Origin: Emergomyces orientalis
Lineage: Eukaryota > Ascomycota > Eurotiomycetes > Onygenales > Ajellomycetaceae
Direction of reading: 5' to 3'
Assembly: GCA_002110485.1 (NCBI GenBank)
Contig: MOWL01000071.1
Coordinates: forward strand, 124,001-188,000
Length of the DNA stretch: 64,000 nucleotides
The notes beneath the pieces were generated by a model, which saw nothing but the letters and a program-made list of their open reading frames with translations, made no database searches and was not told the origin of the DNA. The position numbers were made by a program, and so were the translations under genes. This document shows positions 49,307-60,722 of the stretch, one piece after another; within the stretch, counting starts at the first letter, position 1, and each line of letters begins with the position of its first letter.

Positions 49307-52033
49307 ATAACCAGGCTAACCATTAAGTTACTGTCCTGTTTGATTGAATTGTGAAGCAGCGAATTTATTATTTATATTTTCTTTTATATGCCTGGGCGCA
49401 TGGGAGGATATACCAATCTGTAATTTATTTCACTTGCATAATAAATGAATACATGTATATACTTTGTTTTATTAACTATATAACTACCGTCATTTGCACA
49501 TAGAATCTGCCACCTGTTTAAACTGAGTTTTATTTGAATCTGCTCTCGGGTTCAACTACGGAGTACGCTCTCTGACCGTTAGGCTTCCGGTCACCGACGG
49601 TTTAACCATGGAGCCAAGGGTTTAGGTGTTGGAACAAGCCTTATAAGTACCCACCATCTCCATAACCTTAGTTGAGTGGTGGGGTAGTGCTTCACCTAAC
49701 GAGCTGACCCATTCACAGCCCAATAAATACCACCTTATTAAAGGTCACCCGCGCCCCGAAATTTCGCGGCGCTTGGCTTGAGCCGCAAAACGGTGCATAA
49801 AAGTGGAGCTCTCGTATTCGCCAAAGGCAAACAGTTCTGCACGAGAAGGGACCAGAACCTGGCAGGCAGACCACCAGAAAATACAACTATTTATTGATTA
49901 TAATAAATGGCCGTCATATCCATCCAAGCCAAAATTACTACCTGAGTCCACCCATACCGTCTCGCTCACAGGGACCTCGAATCCGTTCCGTGATAGTTTC
50001 AATTAGTTCAGAAAAAGGAACAAGGGTAGGCGTTTCAATCGGGAAAGAGTCCTTCTACTGAGTACGGCTCGATTGGGCTATTTTCATGGTGCTCGTCTGG
50101 TGGAGAATCCTTATTTTCATACCCGTCCCGACAAAGGACAACAAGACACTCCCAGGTTTTGCCATGTGAGCATGGTTGCAGTGAGACCAGCATGAACCTT
50201 CTGCAAGAAATGAGCCAATCAGATCCAAAAGCATCAGGTTCTCTGGGCGAAATGGTTGCCGTATTTGCTGACCCTACATTTCCAAGCAAAAAAGGAGATG
50301 TGGGATCAATATTACAATTCCATCGACCCAAAATATTGGGGTTGAGCCGACCTTCGCACCCAAAACACCAAGGCCTTTTTCAACAAACTTTCTCTCAATT
50401 ATGACAGCAGCGGTGAGGGGCTGTGGCCCATAATGGAAGACGACTTAACCCTTGGGTGATTTGGGCTAGCAGTCAGTCGGCAAGTCAACCGCTTTAACAG
50501 CCGGGGTAATATCTTCTTGAAGCAAGGTCTAGGTGCGAACGAAAAGACAAGGGAACAATGACATCCTTCACAGCCATGATATTTCCAGGGTTTAGAGGCC
50601 TGATGCTGGGCCCCAACTCTCCGCTTCTTTTCACCTCCCTTATGTTGGCTTAGGTGAGGCTTATTTGGCACGCCGGCAAGGATTTTGTTTTATCTTTTTC
50701 TCTAAATAAATATTTGCCATGGTGGCATGCCGTATCTCTCACCCCTTGATGATAGGAATCTAGATTCAGGTGCTGGCAGAAAAGCTTTACAAATGCATCA
50801 AGCACAGAAGCAGGGCCACAGTTCAGTGTTATTCCGTCGAGTTTCACATGTTTTCTTCGAAACAGCTGCCATTGAAAACCGGGATGTGGATTAGTTAAAA
50901 AAGTATAACATGGTGGTCTCCAAAGAAATATCCTAGAAAAGCCGCCTAATATTCGATTCTAATACATTACTGGTATCGTTTGGTTATTGGAGATTACGCT
51001 GCATCTCACCAGCAGTGAAAGTGAGCTCAAAAACTGGTTAACTGCTGACAGGAGGGACTTAAAGCTAAAAATTACGGCGGACTGTAAATTTTTTTTTTTT
51101 TAATCTTACAATGTTGTACCTACATGTGTTCGCATCTGCATCAATTTATTGCTTCCTTAGATTGAAAGAATTCAAATTCAATTCTATTAAATATTAAATG
51201 AAATTCAGTAGTTGTATAATTAGATTTATAATATTAGTAATTCAATTAATATAAATGCTATAATATTTTCTACTAAGTGTGAGAATCTGAGTATTCTAGG
51301 TTCTACGGCTTAGCGTGGCTATGGTATTCTATATAGTGTGGTTCATGATGGATATTGCTATATGGAACATAGGAATAGTAGGTAATGGTAAGATGAACAC
51401 CGCCAGGGGGCAATCAATCTAATTTCGGTGTCTCCACACTAACACTATTCGCTTGATGGGCCTTGGCAGAGTGCTCCTCCCAGAGTGATAATAAAAGGGG
51501 CCTGCGACAGGGCGAGTTTTGTACAGTTCGAATATACTCAAGTTACACTTAAAGAATCAGAAGAGTGCATCAGCAGAGCTAAAGAATTTTATTCAAAAAT
51601 CTGCATCTGGTGATGCATTATTGCAGATAAAATCCTTTAAACAGTCTCGTTCTCATCATCAGTTCGATAACTTGTCAAATTATGAGATAACAGAATGAAT
51701 TTTCTCAAAAATTCTCAGACTGGAAATACCTTATCGTAGTTAACTACTAATATCTTTGTCACGCTGACATTATCTGAGGCAAAGCGCTGTAAAGCACTAT
51801 TTAACCATTGGAAACGAGTTAAGATCTAAAATATTAATTGAAGTGTAATTCTGAGCAAGCGAGCCACATGCAGCTACTTAATAAGCATATTTTGCTTTTC
51901 GTTATAGCTGGGACTGAACCGAGCCTTATTCATTCAATATCTTACCCTGTCTCAAATATCAATGCCTTATTTAATGATCAATACCGCAACATAATGATAT
52001 TCCTATTGGTCTTGCTGCCCAGCTCTGACAACC
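49307..52033. other. degenerate intergenic segment, AT-rich from 51060
   Basis: No intact gene. 49557-49566 is a copy of TACGGAGTAC. On the minus strand 50958..50650 is open for 102 codons without an ATG, and 50331..50035 is another open piece; both read like decayed coding DNA. From about 51060 to 52000 the DNA is strongly AT-rich. A TGT...ACA-bounded stretch (51278-51547) containing ATAATAAAAGGGG could be a worn LTR, but no target duplication is clear. Confidence 0.45.
51278..51547. mobile_element. candidate degenerate LTR-like segment
   Basis: About 270 bp beginning TGTGAGAATCTGAG and ending AGTTACA, with a TATA-like ATAATAAAAGGGG roughly 60 bases before the end. These are LTR-like traits. 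Against it: flanking CTAAG / CTTAA is not a proper target duplication, no second copy lies in the window, and no primer-binding site or gag frame is readable after it. Confidence 0.2.
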
Positions 52034-52524
52034 TGCTCGCCCAACAACTTCTCTTATGTGAAAGAACTTGGTGTGGATGCAGTTTTTGAATACCATGACA
52101 AAGATGTTGGCAAGAAGATCCGCGAACACACAAATGACAGTCTTCATCTTGTCTATGACACCATTGCCACTTCCTAAACAGCCATCATATGTGGTGAGGC
52201 GCTCTCCTCCAAACCAGGTGGTAAATAAATGGCAACAGAGTTCATGCAGCTGGAGCGGGAGGATGTGGGGTGACTGCATGGTAGCATATAGTGTGAAGAA
52301 TGAAGACTTTATATTGGATGGGCAGGCCTTCTCTGCCAAGCAGGAAGACTTTGAGTTTGCAAAGCACTTTGGGGGCATTGCAGAAAAGTTGATGATGGAA
52401 GGGAAGGTGAGAGCGCATCGCGTGCTGACAAGCGAGAAGGCTTGGGCTTGAGGCTATATCTTATGGATGGGTGTTGATGAGAGAAAATAAAGTCAGTGGA
52501 CGGAAGTTGGTGTATAAGGTGTGA
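52034..52524 (+). pseudogene. remnant of a zinc-type enoyl reductase (trans-acting ER / toxD-like)
   Basis: The plus strand encodes, in broken frames, the C-terminal half of a medium-chain reductase of the kind that partners polyketide synthases. SYVKELGVDAVFEYHDKDVG and an adjacent IREHTNDSLHLVYDTIATS match the usual SYG(A)DAVFDYHD region. Next come an in-frame TAA (52175-52177), further stops near 52226 and 52270, and a frame change at about 52270-52280; then EDFEFAKHFGGIAEKLMMEG and KVSGRKLVYKV to a stop at 52524. The N-terminal domain is missing or unreadable in the AT-rich DNA upstream. No polyketide synthase lies nearby. It is clearly non-functional. Confidence 0.75.
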
Positions 52525-53639
52525 GAAAGGGGGCGCATCCTCACATATAATTAATTCAGAACTCAGATAATGGGGGGGGTTGATATTTTGGCAATGAGGT
52601 ATAAGAGATTTTCTGGCAAAGGGTTTTCTTGGCTTCTCAGAAGCTTGCTATTGAACTCTAGATTGAAATTAGTTTCAGAAGGACATACATAAAGAGCTTC
52701 CCAAAACGGCGGGTGTATGGGACTGTTGCCAGCGATAGATAACGGAGTCGCACCCAGCATATCCTCAATCATCAAAAACTCCATGGGCCTTCCTTAGCAC
52801 TGCTCCGCCGAACGCTGCCAACTTCGGTGGAAGTGGAGCAGCCACAACTTGGGCGCATGTAGCCAGATGTTCCTTTTGTTTTACCCTCCGCCAATCCCCC
52901 AAAGCATGCGGGGTACCAAGATCCTACCCACAGTCACACACAGCATACGAGGACCGAGCGATGACAACCAGACTCAAAGACCATGGAATCACCCAGCATT
53001 TTCGGACGCTTTCCGCTGTCAAGATAAGATCACAGATAGAGATGCCCATCCAAAACCACACGCCTACCAAGTCATGCAGAAGTGAGGAACAACTAACTAC
53101 CGAAACATGAATGGCTACATTGTTTACAATTATGAAAGAATCCATATGAGATAAAAAACTCCTTTTTGACCCATCCATGACGAAGACGGATGCGAAGTAG
53201 CTGTATGTTTCTGAGCGTGTTGGTAGAAAGAAGGGTAGTGTTAAGCCAGGAATGTTCGAGTTGGAAAAAGGATAGAAAAGGCAAACGAAATTCTTTTTTT
53301 GTAAAAATAGAAAGAAAATAGGTGAAAAGAGGAAAGTGGAAAAGGGATGAGATAGAACGGACAGAGAAGGATGAAGAGAAAAGAGAAAAGAAGAAAAAAT
53401 CATCATCATCGTGTATCATCGGCATCATCGTCGCATTCCTTTTTTTCTCCATCACTCCTCTTTTAATAATAAACAAAAGTAATGAGAAAAAGTTTAACAT
53501 TATTCTAAACAAAGGGAGAAGAAATTGAAAGAAAAGGCGAAGAGAGACACAAATTAGGTGGGGACAAACAGCAAGAGGTAAAGAAATTATGAAAAGTGGT
53601 CAAAAACAATCCACAAATGCAATCAATCAAAATAATAAA
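52525..53639. other. intergenic, 3' side of Hsp88
   Basis: Contains a 73-codon minus-strand frame with an ATG (52784..52563) that I cannot place in a family, and a long purine-rich plus-strand tract (53270-53590), which is the pyrimidine-rich 3' region of Hsp88 in its own sense. Confidence 0.5.
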
Positions 53640-56430
53640 TCACGAAGCCTCCTCAACCTCCGGCATAGGCTCATCCCCATTCCCATTCTTCTCTCCATTG
53701 GACGCAGCATCCGCATCCTTCATCTCCGCATCAGCCGCGGGGGGAGCCGCTGTCTTCTTGGCCGCCTCCTGCTCCGCGCGTTTCTTCGCGGCCGCCTCCT
53801 CCTGCGCTTTCAAAACAGCCATGCGCTCAGCTTCGACTTTTTCCGCGTAGCGCTGGATGATGGGGCCGGCGATGAAGCGGATATCATCCATTTTGGCAGT
53901 GTAGACGGCCTTGGTGGTGTCTTCGCCGTCTTCGTAGAGCCAGTCCTGGAACATTTTGAAGATTTTTTATGTTAGTGGCTATTTTTGGATACGGGGTCAT
54001 GTTGTTTGGAGTTCGGGGGGAGGAAAGGGGGAACGGGACATACTTCCGTCTCATCAAGCTTCGCCTTGAGCTTTGTCTTCTCATCCTCACTGGCAAACTC
54101 AGAGTAGACATCATCAATCTTGTCTCGCAATTCATAGATGTGCGACTCAAGCTCATTCTTCTTATCCTCCGTATCAGCAACAAGCTTGTCTTCCATGAAC
54201 ATGGAATTTTCCTTCTCGGCTAGACGTTCCTTGGCAGCCGTATCGAGGCCAGCAGTGCCGCACGAAATGGGCAGATCACCCTTGCGCACCTGCTTCTTGA
54301 CCTTGCGCATCTTCGGCTTGCCCTCCGCACCCTCACCGTTGGGTGCATCTGTATCCATGGCCTGTTTCCAGAGTTTTCTCATGTTAGAAAACACGTTTTT
54401 CTTTACGTCGGTTGTAATTTTTGTCCATGTCATTTCGTTAAAAAACAAACATATCGACGGGAGAGGAAAAGAGGTGTTAAGGAGGGGCATGTGCGTTTAA
54501 GACTTACTTCGCCTTCTTTCTCTGGAATTGGCTCTTCAACTTCCACATCCTCCACATAATATCCAGATTCGATGTTGAGAACACCGTGCAGGTTGAGCCT
54601 GGCTCTCAATTTGCAGGTAGCAAAATCGCCATCGGGGCCCGGAGTAACGCCCTTAACGGAGAAGCGGCCGATCCATGGGTTGGCCTTGCCAGGCAGGCCT
54701 TCAGGTTTGGCATATCTCGCTTCAATATCAAATGGCTGTTTGCGATAGAAAGTGAGAATCTTCGTCGATGGCATAACGTTGCCTTTGTTGAAAACGGTCA
54801 GGGAGGTGGCCTCGTCGGGGATTTCGGGAGCTTGCTCCCACGTGAACTCGATGGGATAGTTGACGATGTCGTGGACGGCGAAGTCGCGGACGCGGAATAC
54901 TGGGGAGAGAATGGCACAGCTGAAGGCACAACCGCGGGCAACGGCTTCGTCCTGGTTGAGCGTGAAGGAGAGCGATTTGCCGAAGAAATTGCTGATCTTC
55001 TCTTTGAGGATGGGCACACGCGTGCAGCCGCCCACCATTTCGATGGTGTCGATATCTTCTGGCTTTAGCTTGGCTTCGGCAAGGGCCTGTTCCAGGGGTA
55101 TGGTTACGCGGTCCAAAAGGGGTTTGATCATTTCTTCCAGTTCCTCGCGCTTTACGAAGGTGCGGACATCGACGTCATCCATCAGGGACTCAATGCTCAT
55201 AGGTGCAGAGGCATTGGCGGACAGGATCTTTTTTAACTTCTCGGCAGCGGCAAGAGTCCGCGTCCATGCTTTCAGGTTAGTTCTGATATCAATCTTGAAC
55301 TTCTCTTTAAATTCCTTGGCGAAATGGTCGACCAAGGCTTTATCGAAGTTGCGGCCTCCGAAATGGCGGTCATATGTCGTGGCCTTGACGTTTAGTTCTC
55401 CCTTACGGAATTCAACGATGGAGCAGGTGTAGTCGCTATGTCCAATATCAACAAAGGCAACACGTCTGGGTTTCTCCTCCGCGGTAGGGAGGTCGAATTT
55501 CGTGATACCCCAGCCCAGGGCAATGGCAGTGGAGTCATTTATGAGGCGGAGACAGGTCAGACCGGCAATTTCACTAGCATCCAGCAAGCTCCGGCGCTGG
55601 GCATCAGTGAACCATGGAGGTACACTGAGAACAACATCTGCAACGGGGAGTCTCAGTTCTGAGGAGACGGTGGTTTTGATTTTGGTCAGGAACATAGCCA
55701 CGAGTTGGGTAGCAGTGAACTGTTCCTTCTTGCCCAGATAGGACACCTCAGCGCCAGCTTCGCCATTGATATCGACCAAGGTGGCAGTATTGTAGTCTTG
55801 CTCGACCTGGACGTCGGGATCCTTGAAAGAACGGCCAGCGAGGCGTCTCAGACTGCCAACGGTGTTTTTAAGATTGGAGATCTCTTGCGTCTTGGCAGTC
55901 TCACCGATGTATCTGCTCTTGGGGCCGAATCCAACTATGGATCTGTAGATCAGGAGATAGCATGTTAGCGCATATCCCGGTGCATTGTGCGTGGGTTGTG
56001 TGGAGGAGGGGTAGCAGAGATATGATATCCCAAGCAGGGTTCGACAGTGAACTTACGGTGTGGACCGATTGGAGACTTCATTCGTGAGCTAATTGTTTAT
56101 TCCTCAACAGAGGACACTTGGTCAGTGAGAGATGAACACAAAGGAGAGAATAGAAGCAAAGCAATTGGAGGGAGAAAGAATGTCCGGCATTTTCCCAATA
56201 TCACCACCATCACATCATCACATCACTACATCCCTTTCAACAGAAGGACGACAAGACACCACACAACGCAAAAAGCAGAACAGGAAAGAAATGAGAACGG
56301 GATAAAAGAGAAAGGGTAGGCAAAAACGCAAAATGACAAGGAAGTGTGTACGCACAATATCAATACCCTTATTCCTAGCAACGCCGACTTTTGTCGACTG
56401 CGAACCGAAATCTATGCCAACGACACTCAT
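53640..56430 (-). CDS. hsp88: Hsp110-type chaperone Hsp88/Sse1
   Basis: Five exons: 56430..56356, 56088..56057, 55942..54508, 54361..54044, 53945..53640 (721 aa; phases 0, 2, 0, 0). The start MSVVGIDFGSQSTKVGVARN is the phosphate-1 motif of the Hsp70 nucleotide-binding domain in its Hsp110 form; LTNEVSNRSTPSIVG, FVDIGHSDYTC and EMVGGCTRVPILKEKI follow. The substrate-binding part has the Hsp110-type extended acidic and Ala/Glu-rich linker and ends in a disordered EEAS tail. Hsp110 proteins are nucleotide exchange factors for Hsp70 and hold unfolded proteins. The first intron (267 nt) is long, as is common in highly expressed fungal genes. A GAAAATTC dimer at 56590-56597 could be part of a heat-shock element. 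Confidence 0.95.
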
Positions 56431-57466
56431 GATGGCGAGGTGCTGCTCACCTTATATGGTTCAAGGAAGGGCGGGAAAAAAAATCTTTCTCTAAAAACGT
56501 AAAAAAGAAAAAGAAAAAAAAAGGATACAAAAAAGGAAAAAATCTCGCGGCAGGGGACAGGGATTATTATTAAAATTTTTTTTTTTTTGGAAAATTCGTC
56601 GTTCTCGTTTCAAATGCTGGGTACTTCCCGCGTTTGCTGCGTAGTATGGTAGAGTAGAGTAGAGCGGGCAAGGCGTTGATTGATATAATAATTTTTTCTC
56701 TCTCTTGCGTTTGGTTTCGGGGTCGGGTGGGGAGGGGTCGTTCAGCAAAGGAGGGGCGGTTTTTGCTGTCCAATTTTTTTATTTTAGTTTTTATTTTATT
56801 TTTAATGGAGTCCCCGTTTCGTTGGTGCGGAAACAGATGGAATATCCGGGCGGTCTGGGAAGCTAGGTCAGTTTAATGATGGAGGGAACGTGGCGGGAGG
56901 GGGAATGGGAAGGGGAATGATTAGCTAGGGATGAAGATATAGATAGGAAGACAGGATTGTTGTACCTCTTTCTTTGCAGATATATGTTCCGTTTGAGCAG
57001 TGATTTGTTATGGAGGGAGAGGAAAGGTGAGGTTGTGGTTGTTGCGGAGGCCTTCTAAATTTTTTTTCTGTCGAAGTGGGATGGAGGAGCTGGGTTAAGG
57101 TTCTGGATCGGGCTGAGGTAGCGGTACCTGCGAGTTGTATTTATGTCATCGTTTTGGTGGAAGAGCTGGTGCACAACAAAACCAAGAGAAGATATGCATT
57201 GTCCACAAAAAAAGCAAAATAAAAAAACTGGATGAAAGAAATAAATACTCCGTAGATGGAATAAATAATACTTTTATTTCTCCTAGTTTGTCTACAATTT
57301 TTACAACCCCCCCATTTCTTTACGCATTGAAATTGTGGCTGGGCATCAACCACCGCCTCCTTTGCTCCCACGAAATAACCGGCCCACGCTGGGTGTACAG
57401 TACAAACTTGACATGTACAGGTACCTGCGCCTGATGTTGTATTCTTGTCGTCACATTCCGCTTGGC

Positions 57467-57474
57467 ATCACGTG
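57467..57474. promoter_or_regulatory. ATCACGTG E-box, about 1 kb upstream of Hsp88
   Basis: CACGTG at 57469-57474. It lies between the Hsp88 promoter and the chitin-synthase 3' end, so the only nearby start codon (Hsp88) is over 1 kb away; a functional role is uncertain. Confidence 0.2.
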
Positions 57475-57989
57475 GAGCGAACCTTCCAGCAACTGTCTGC
57501 CACTTCCCTGAGCTTCTTTCTTTTTCTTCGCTTTTCCACTGCAAATTTCCCGCCAACCAGCAGGGCCAACATCAGTCGGGCAACAGTCGGGCAAAAGGCA
57601 CACCAGGCAGCTACGTATGATGATGATGATAATGCGGCGGAGGAGGATAAGCCCAATAATAATGAAACAAACAGGTCACAGTATCAACCAACCCCGAACT
57701 GGGGATAGATAACGTGTGTCTATGGAAAACTGAAGGAACCACTGCCCAGTGAATCTAAAACCAATGATCTAGGCAGGATTGAACTGTCCCGTTTTATCGT
57801 ATCGCTCCAATGCGCCCTGCTTACAATACAAAATGCCATGCTCAATCGCCCAGATAATACCAGGAAAAAAAAACTATAAAAAAATAACAAGAGACGGAAA
57901 TCAAATGGGGCGGAGGGAAAAGAACAACAACCCAATTGAAACATGCTACTAAACCAAAAGAAAGCAAAAAAAGACCATTGCAACAACAC

Positions 57990-57990
<1 letters not shown>

Positions 57991-58020
<30 letters not shown>
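57991..58020. repeat. poly(A)/poly(T) run, 30 bases
   Basis: Thirty A on the plus strand, which is T30 in the sense of the chitin-synthase transcript, 24 bases past its stop codon. Confidence 0.85.
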
Positions 58021-58023
<3 letters not shown>

Positions 58024-58044
58024 AACCAAATCTGTCCATGATCT

Positions 58045-60722
58045 TCAAACCATATCCCCCGGATCCCGCGATCGCTTCACCAACCGTGATCGCCTCCGCT
58101 TTTTCTTTTTCCTGGAGGCTTCAGCTTGCTCCGCCGCATCGTCCTGGTTACTAACCTGATGATGACGGTCTCCGGCTTCAGCTTCAGGTTCAACTCGTTT
58201 AGCTCCTTCTGGTGACGGTGGCAATGACGGTGAATTATCCGCGCGATCCTCCTCCGCCGCCCGAACAGGACTATTCCTTCCCAGCGGACTCCGCCCTGCC
58301 CGACCCCGCGCCACCTCAAATAACCCCGTATCCGGAGGAAACAGAGTCCCGCTCGCCCCATTGTTAGTTCCATCATAAGCGAACGCGCCCGCTGCGGAGC
58401 TAGATATCCTTTCAGATTGCGTGGAGGAGCGCGCAGGACTTTTCCCTCGGGAAATAGATCGCCGTCCACTATCAGACATGGACTCCGCGCCCCACGTGGA
58501 ATCGAGACCGTCGTCGAAATCCCCCACCTCGACACCAACACTAGAGCATGCCCTCGATTGGCGTGCTAACTGCACTTTCTTCTGGTCTTCATCTCCCATA
58601 ATACTCTCCACCGTGCGTGGTAGGTTGACCACGGAATTTGACCCGTTTGTCCAGTCTGAATCAAAAGATGCTCGAGGGTGTAAGGGTAGTGGAGAGACGG
58701 CTGGGTTGCGGGGTAGGAAGTCTGGAAAGGTCATTGTGGACGTGTTATCGTTCTCAGTGTAGTAGTACCCATTTGGTTGTAGATCAGGTGCCGCGAACCG
58801 GCCCTCTACCCCTTCCGCTGGATGGATGGGGACCGGGGATTTTCCCTCAGCCACAGCCCGGAAAGTATCCACTTTAATATTTAGCTCGTCACCTGTAGCT
58901 TTCGCCCTGACGGCAGCCTCTTCCGGGGTAGTGTTTTCATCCGCTGCAGCCGCATCAGCCCTGGGCCCACCCCATGTCCGCTGACCAGCAGTGAAAATCC
59001 CATACACCATATAAAGCCAGTTAAAGAATGGATTCAAAATGAACATCAGCGGATAAAGCCATGCTTTATACCGTCGAAGCTTTGCGCCGAAATAGAACAT
59101 GAGCAGGTAATTTAAGCCCAGGGATACCGCGATAAACCCCACAGGCAGGTTTTCAACTTTGTTGGATGTGGTCATGACTGATATGATCATTATGAAAAAT
59201 AGTAGCGCGGTCGTACGGATGGTATTCTGCATAAAACGTACAAGACATAACATAGGATATCGATACCACAAACGAATGTCAGTAAGCATGCACACCTCAT
59301 TCGTGATAAAGCCGAGGAACCACCGTCTTCGCTGCTTTAGCAAGCTACGGAATGATTGGACGGCCTCTGTTTTACAAAAGGCGCTGGTACACATCTGAAT
59401 TTGATATCGCTCTTTTGCTCCAATCATGAAAAGATGAGTGAGCCATCTGTCTTCGCCAAGATGGCATTTGCCGAAATCAAACAAGTCCTCGCACTGCTCC
59501 GCCTTGTCTGCAAAGTAATACTTGGCCATTTTGCGGAAGGCTGAAAATCGAAGGATCGTGAGTGCGCCTGGGAGGCAGGTGACCGATCCGCATCCAGATT
59601 CAACGGATCGCTCGAATAGTTGTCCGTGTATATACTCCATATCCTGCAATAGAGTAATCAAGGTGTTCTTTTGAGTGGTGGAAGTAATGACACCGGTCAT
59701 GGCTAGCATGTTGCGTTTACTTCCTGGCTTCAATTCCATGTCGTACATGAAATTTTGAAGACACACCCGATCAAGAATGCAATCCGAATCGATAAATAGC
59801 ACAAATAGGTTGTCGTGTCTCTGGAGGTATTTTGCGTAAATCTTGTCGATCAATTTGAACGTCTGTTTTTGGCAATGCCTCTTCCCGCCATGCTTGAACC
59901 GCGATATTGTGATTCTGGCACCTTTGTATGACACATCAATGCTTTCCGGATAGCTTTTGAGTGTAATGGGCACACCGAGATGGGCGGTAACTGTCAGATA
60001 CGATTCATCGACTTGACCTCCGTCATAAGACAGGAAAACATGGATGCATGATGGCGGGTAATCGCAGTCAACCACGGAGTCGACGGCCTTTATTAATACA
60101 TTAGGTGCCTCTTTATACACAGGCATGACAATGACAGTTTTCGGAGCAGTACGCTCATCAAGAACCTCCTTGATTCGTTTTGTCCGTCCGACAGAGTTTG
60201 TCACTAATCTGTAGATACAAAACAGCCATGGAATGATGAGGAGAATGGCGAAAGCCCAGAATGCAAACCATTGCAGAAAGGATACGACTTTGATCGGAAA
60301 ATGCCGTGTGATATTCGGTGGGAGAGGCAACGTAACCATCATGACGGGGAGAAATGTGCCTCTATGTGGAACTAGGTGGTCAGCAGGGATGAAAAAACCC
60401 ACCAAGTAAGAGCCCACTCGTGAGCACCTACCGAAATGCTGTGAACATCACCATCATGATAACCGCGAGGACTTTAATACTCCAATGATCTGCTTTCACA
60501 AACACTTTTCCCAGACAATATAGAAAAGCAGCTAGCCATAGAAACCACTCAAGGAAAGCTGCGATAATGACAGGCCCTAATATGGATACATAGACGATCT
60601 TCGATATAAAATTTAAATATTAGTAACATTGATATTTTTCAGTGTAGAAGTTTAGAGAGACTCACATCCTTTGTTGCCCATGGAGGTATATCATCCCTGG
60701 GCCCATTGTCTTGGGCTGCCAT
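58045..60722 (-). CDS. chitin synthase, class VI-type (GT2 family)
   Basis: Three exons: 60722..60666, 60598..60432, 60361..58045 (846 aa; phases 0, 2). Two or three N-terminal membrane helices (VSILGPVIIAAFLEWFLWLA; FLQWFAFWAFAILLIIPWLF) precede the GT2 core. Catalytic motifs are present: MPVYKE (about 154-159), DSD (267-269), CGSVTCLPGAL, EDRW (379-382) and QRRRW (419-423). C-terminal helices follow (TIRTTALLFFIMIISVM, FNWLYMVYGIFTAG), then a 300-residue disordered tail ending in a Lys/Arg cluster. There is no myosin motor or cytochrome-b5 domain, and the sequence after QRRRW is FLGF rather than the INS of classes IV and V, which points to class VI. The enzyme polymerises UDP-GlcNAc into cell-wall chitin. 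Confidence 0.88.

Larger units (their letters stand above)
56431..58044. other. Hsp88 promoter and chitin-synthase 3' region
   Basis: About 1.6 kb. It holds GAAAATTC (56590-56597, half of a heat-shock element), TACTCCGTA at 57246-57254, ATCACGTG at 57467-57474 and a 30-base A run at 57991-58020. No coding frame is convincing; the TGATGATGATGATAATG repeat at about 57618 is minor. Confidence 0.5.

Noticed and set aside
52563..52784. 73-codon minus-strand frame with ATG
   Set aside because: Contains ATPLSIAG and FWEALYVCPSE but I can place it in no family, and it lies among decayed DNA.
54860..55432. 190-codon plus-strand open frame inside Hsp88
   Set aside because: Antisense of a highly codon-biased chaperone gene; Ser/Arg-rich artefact.
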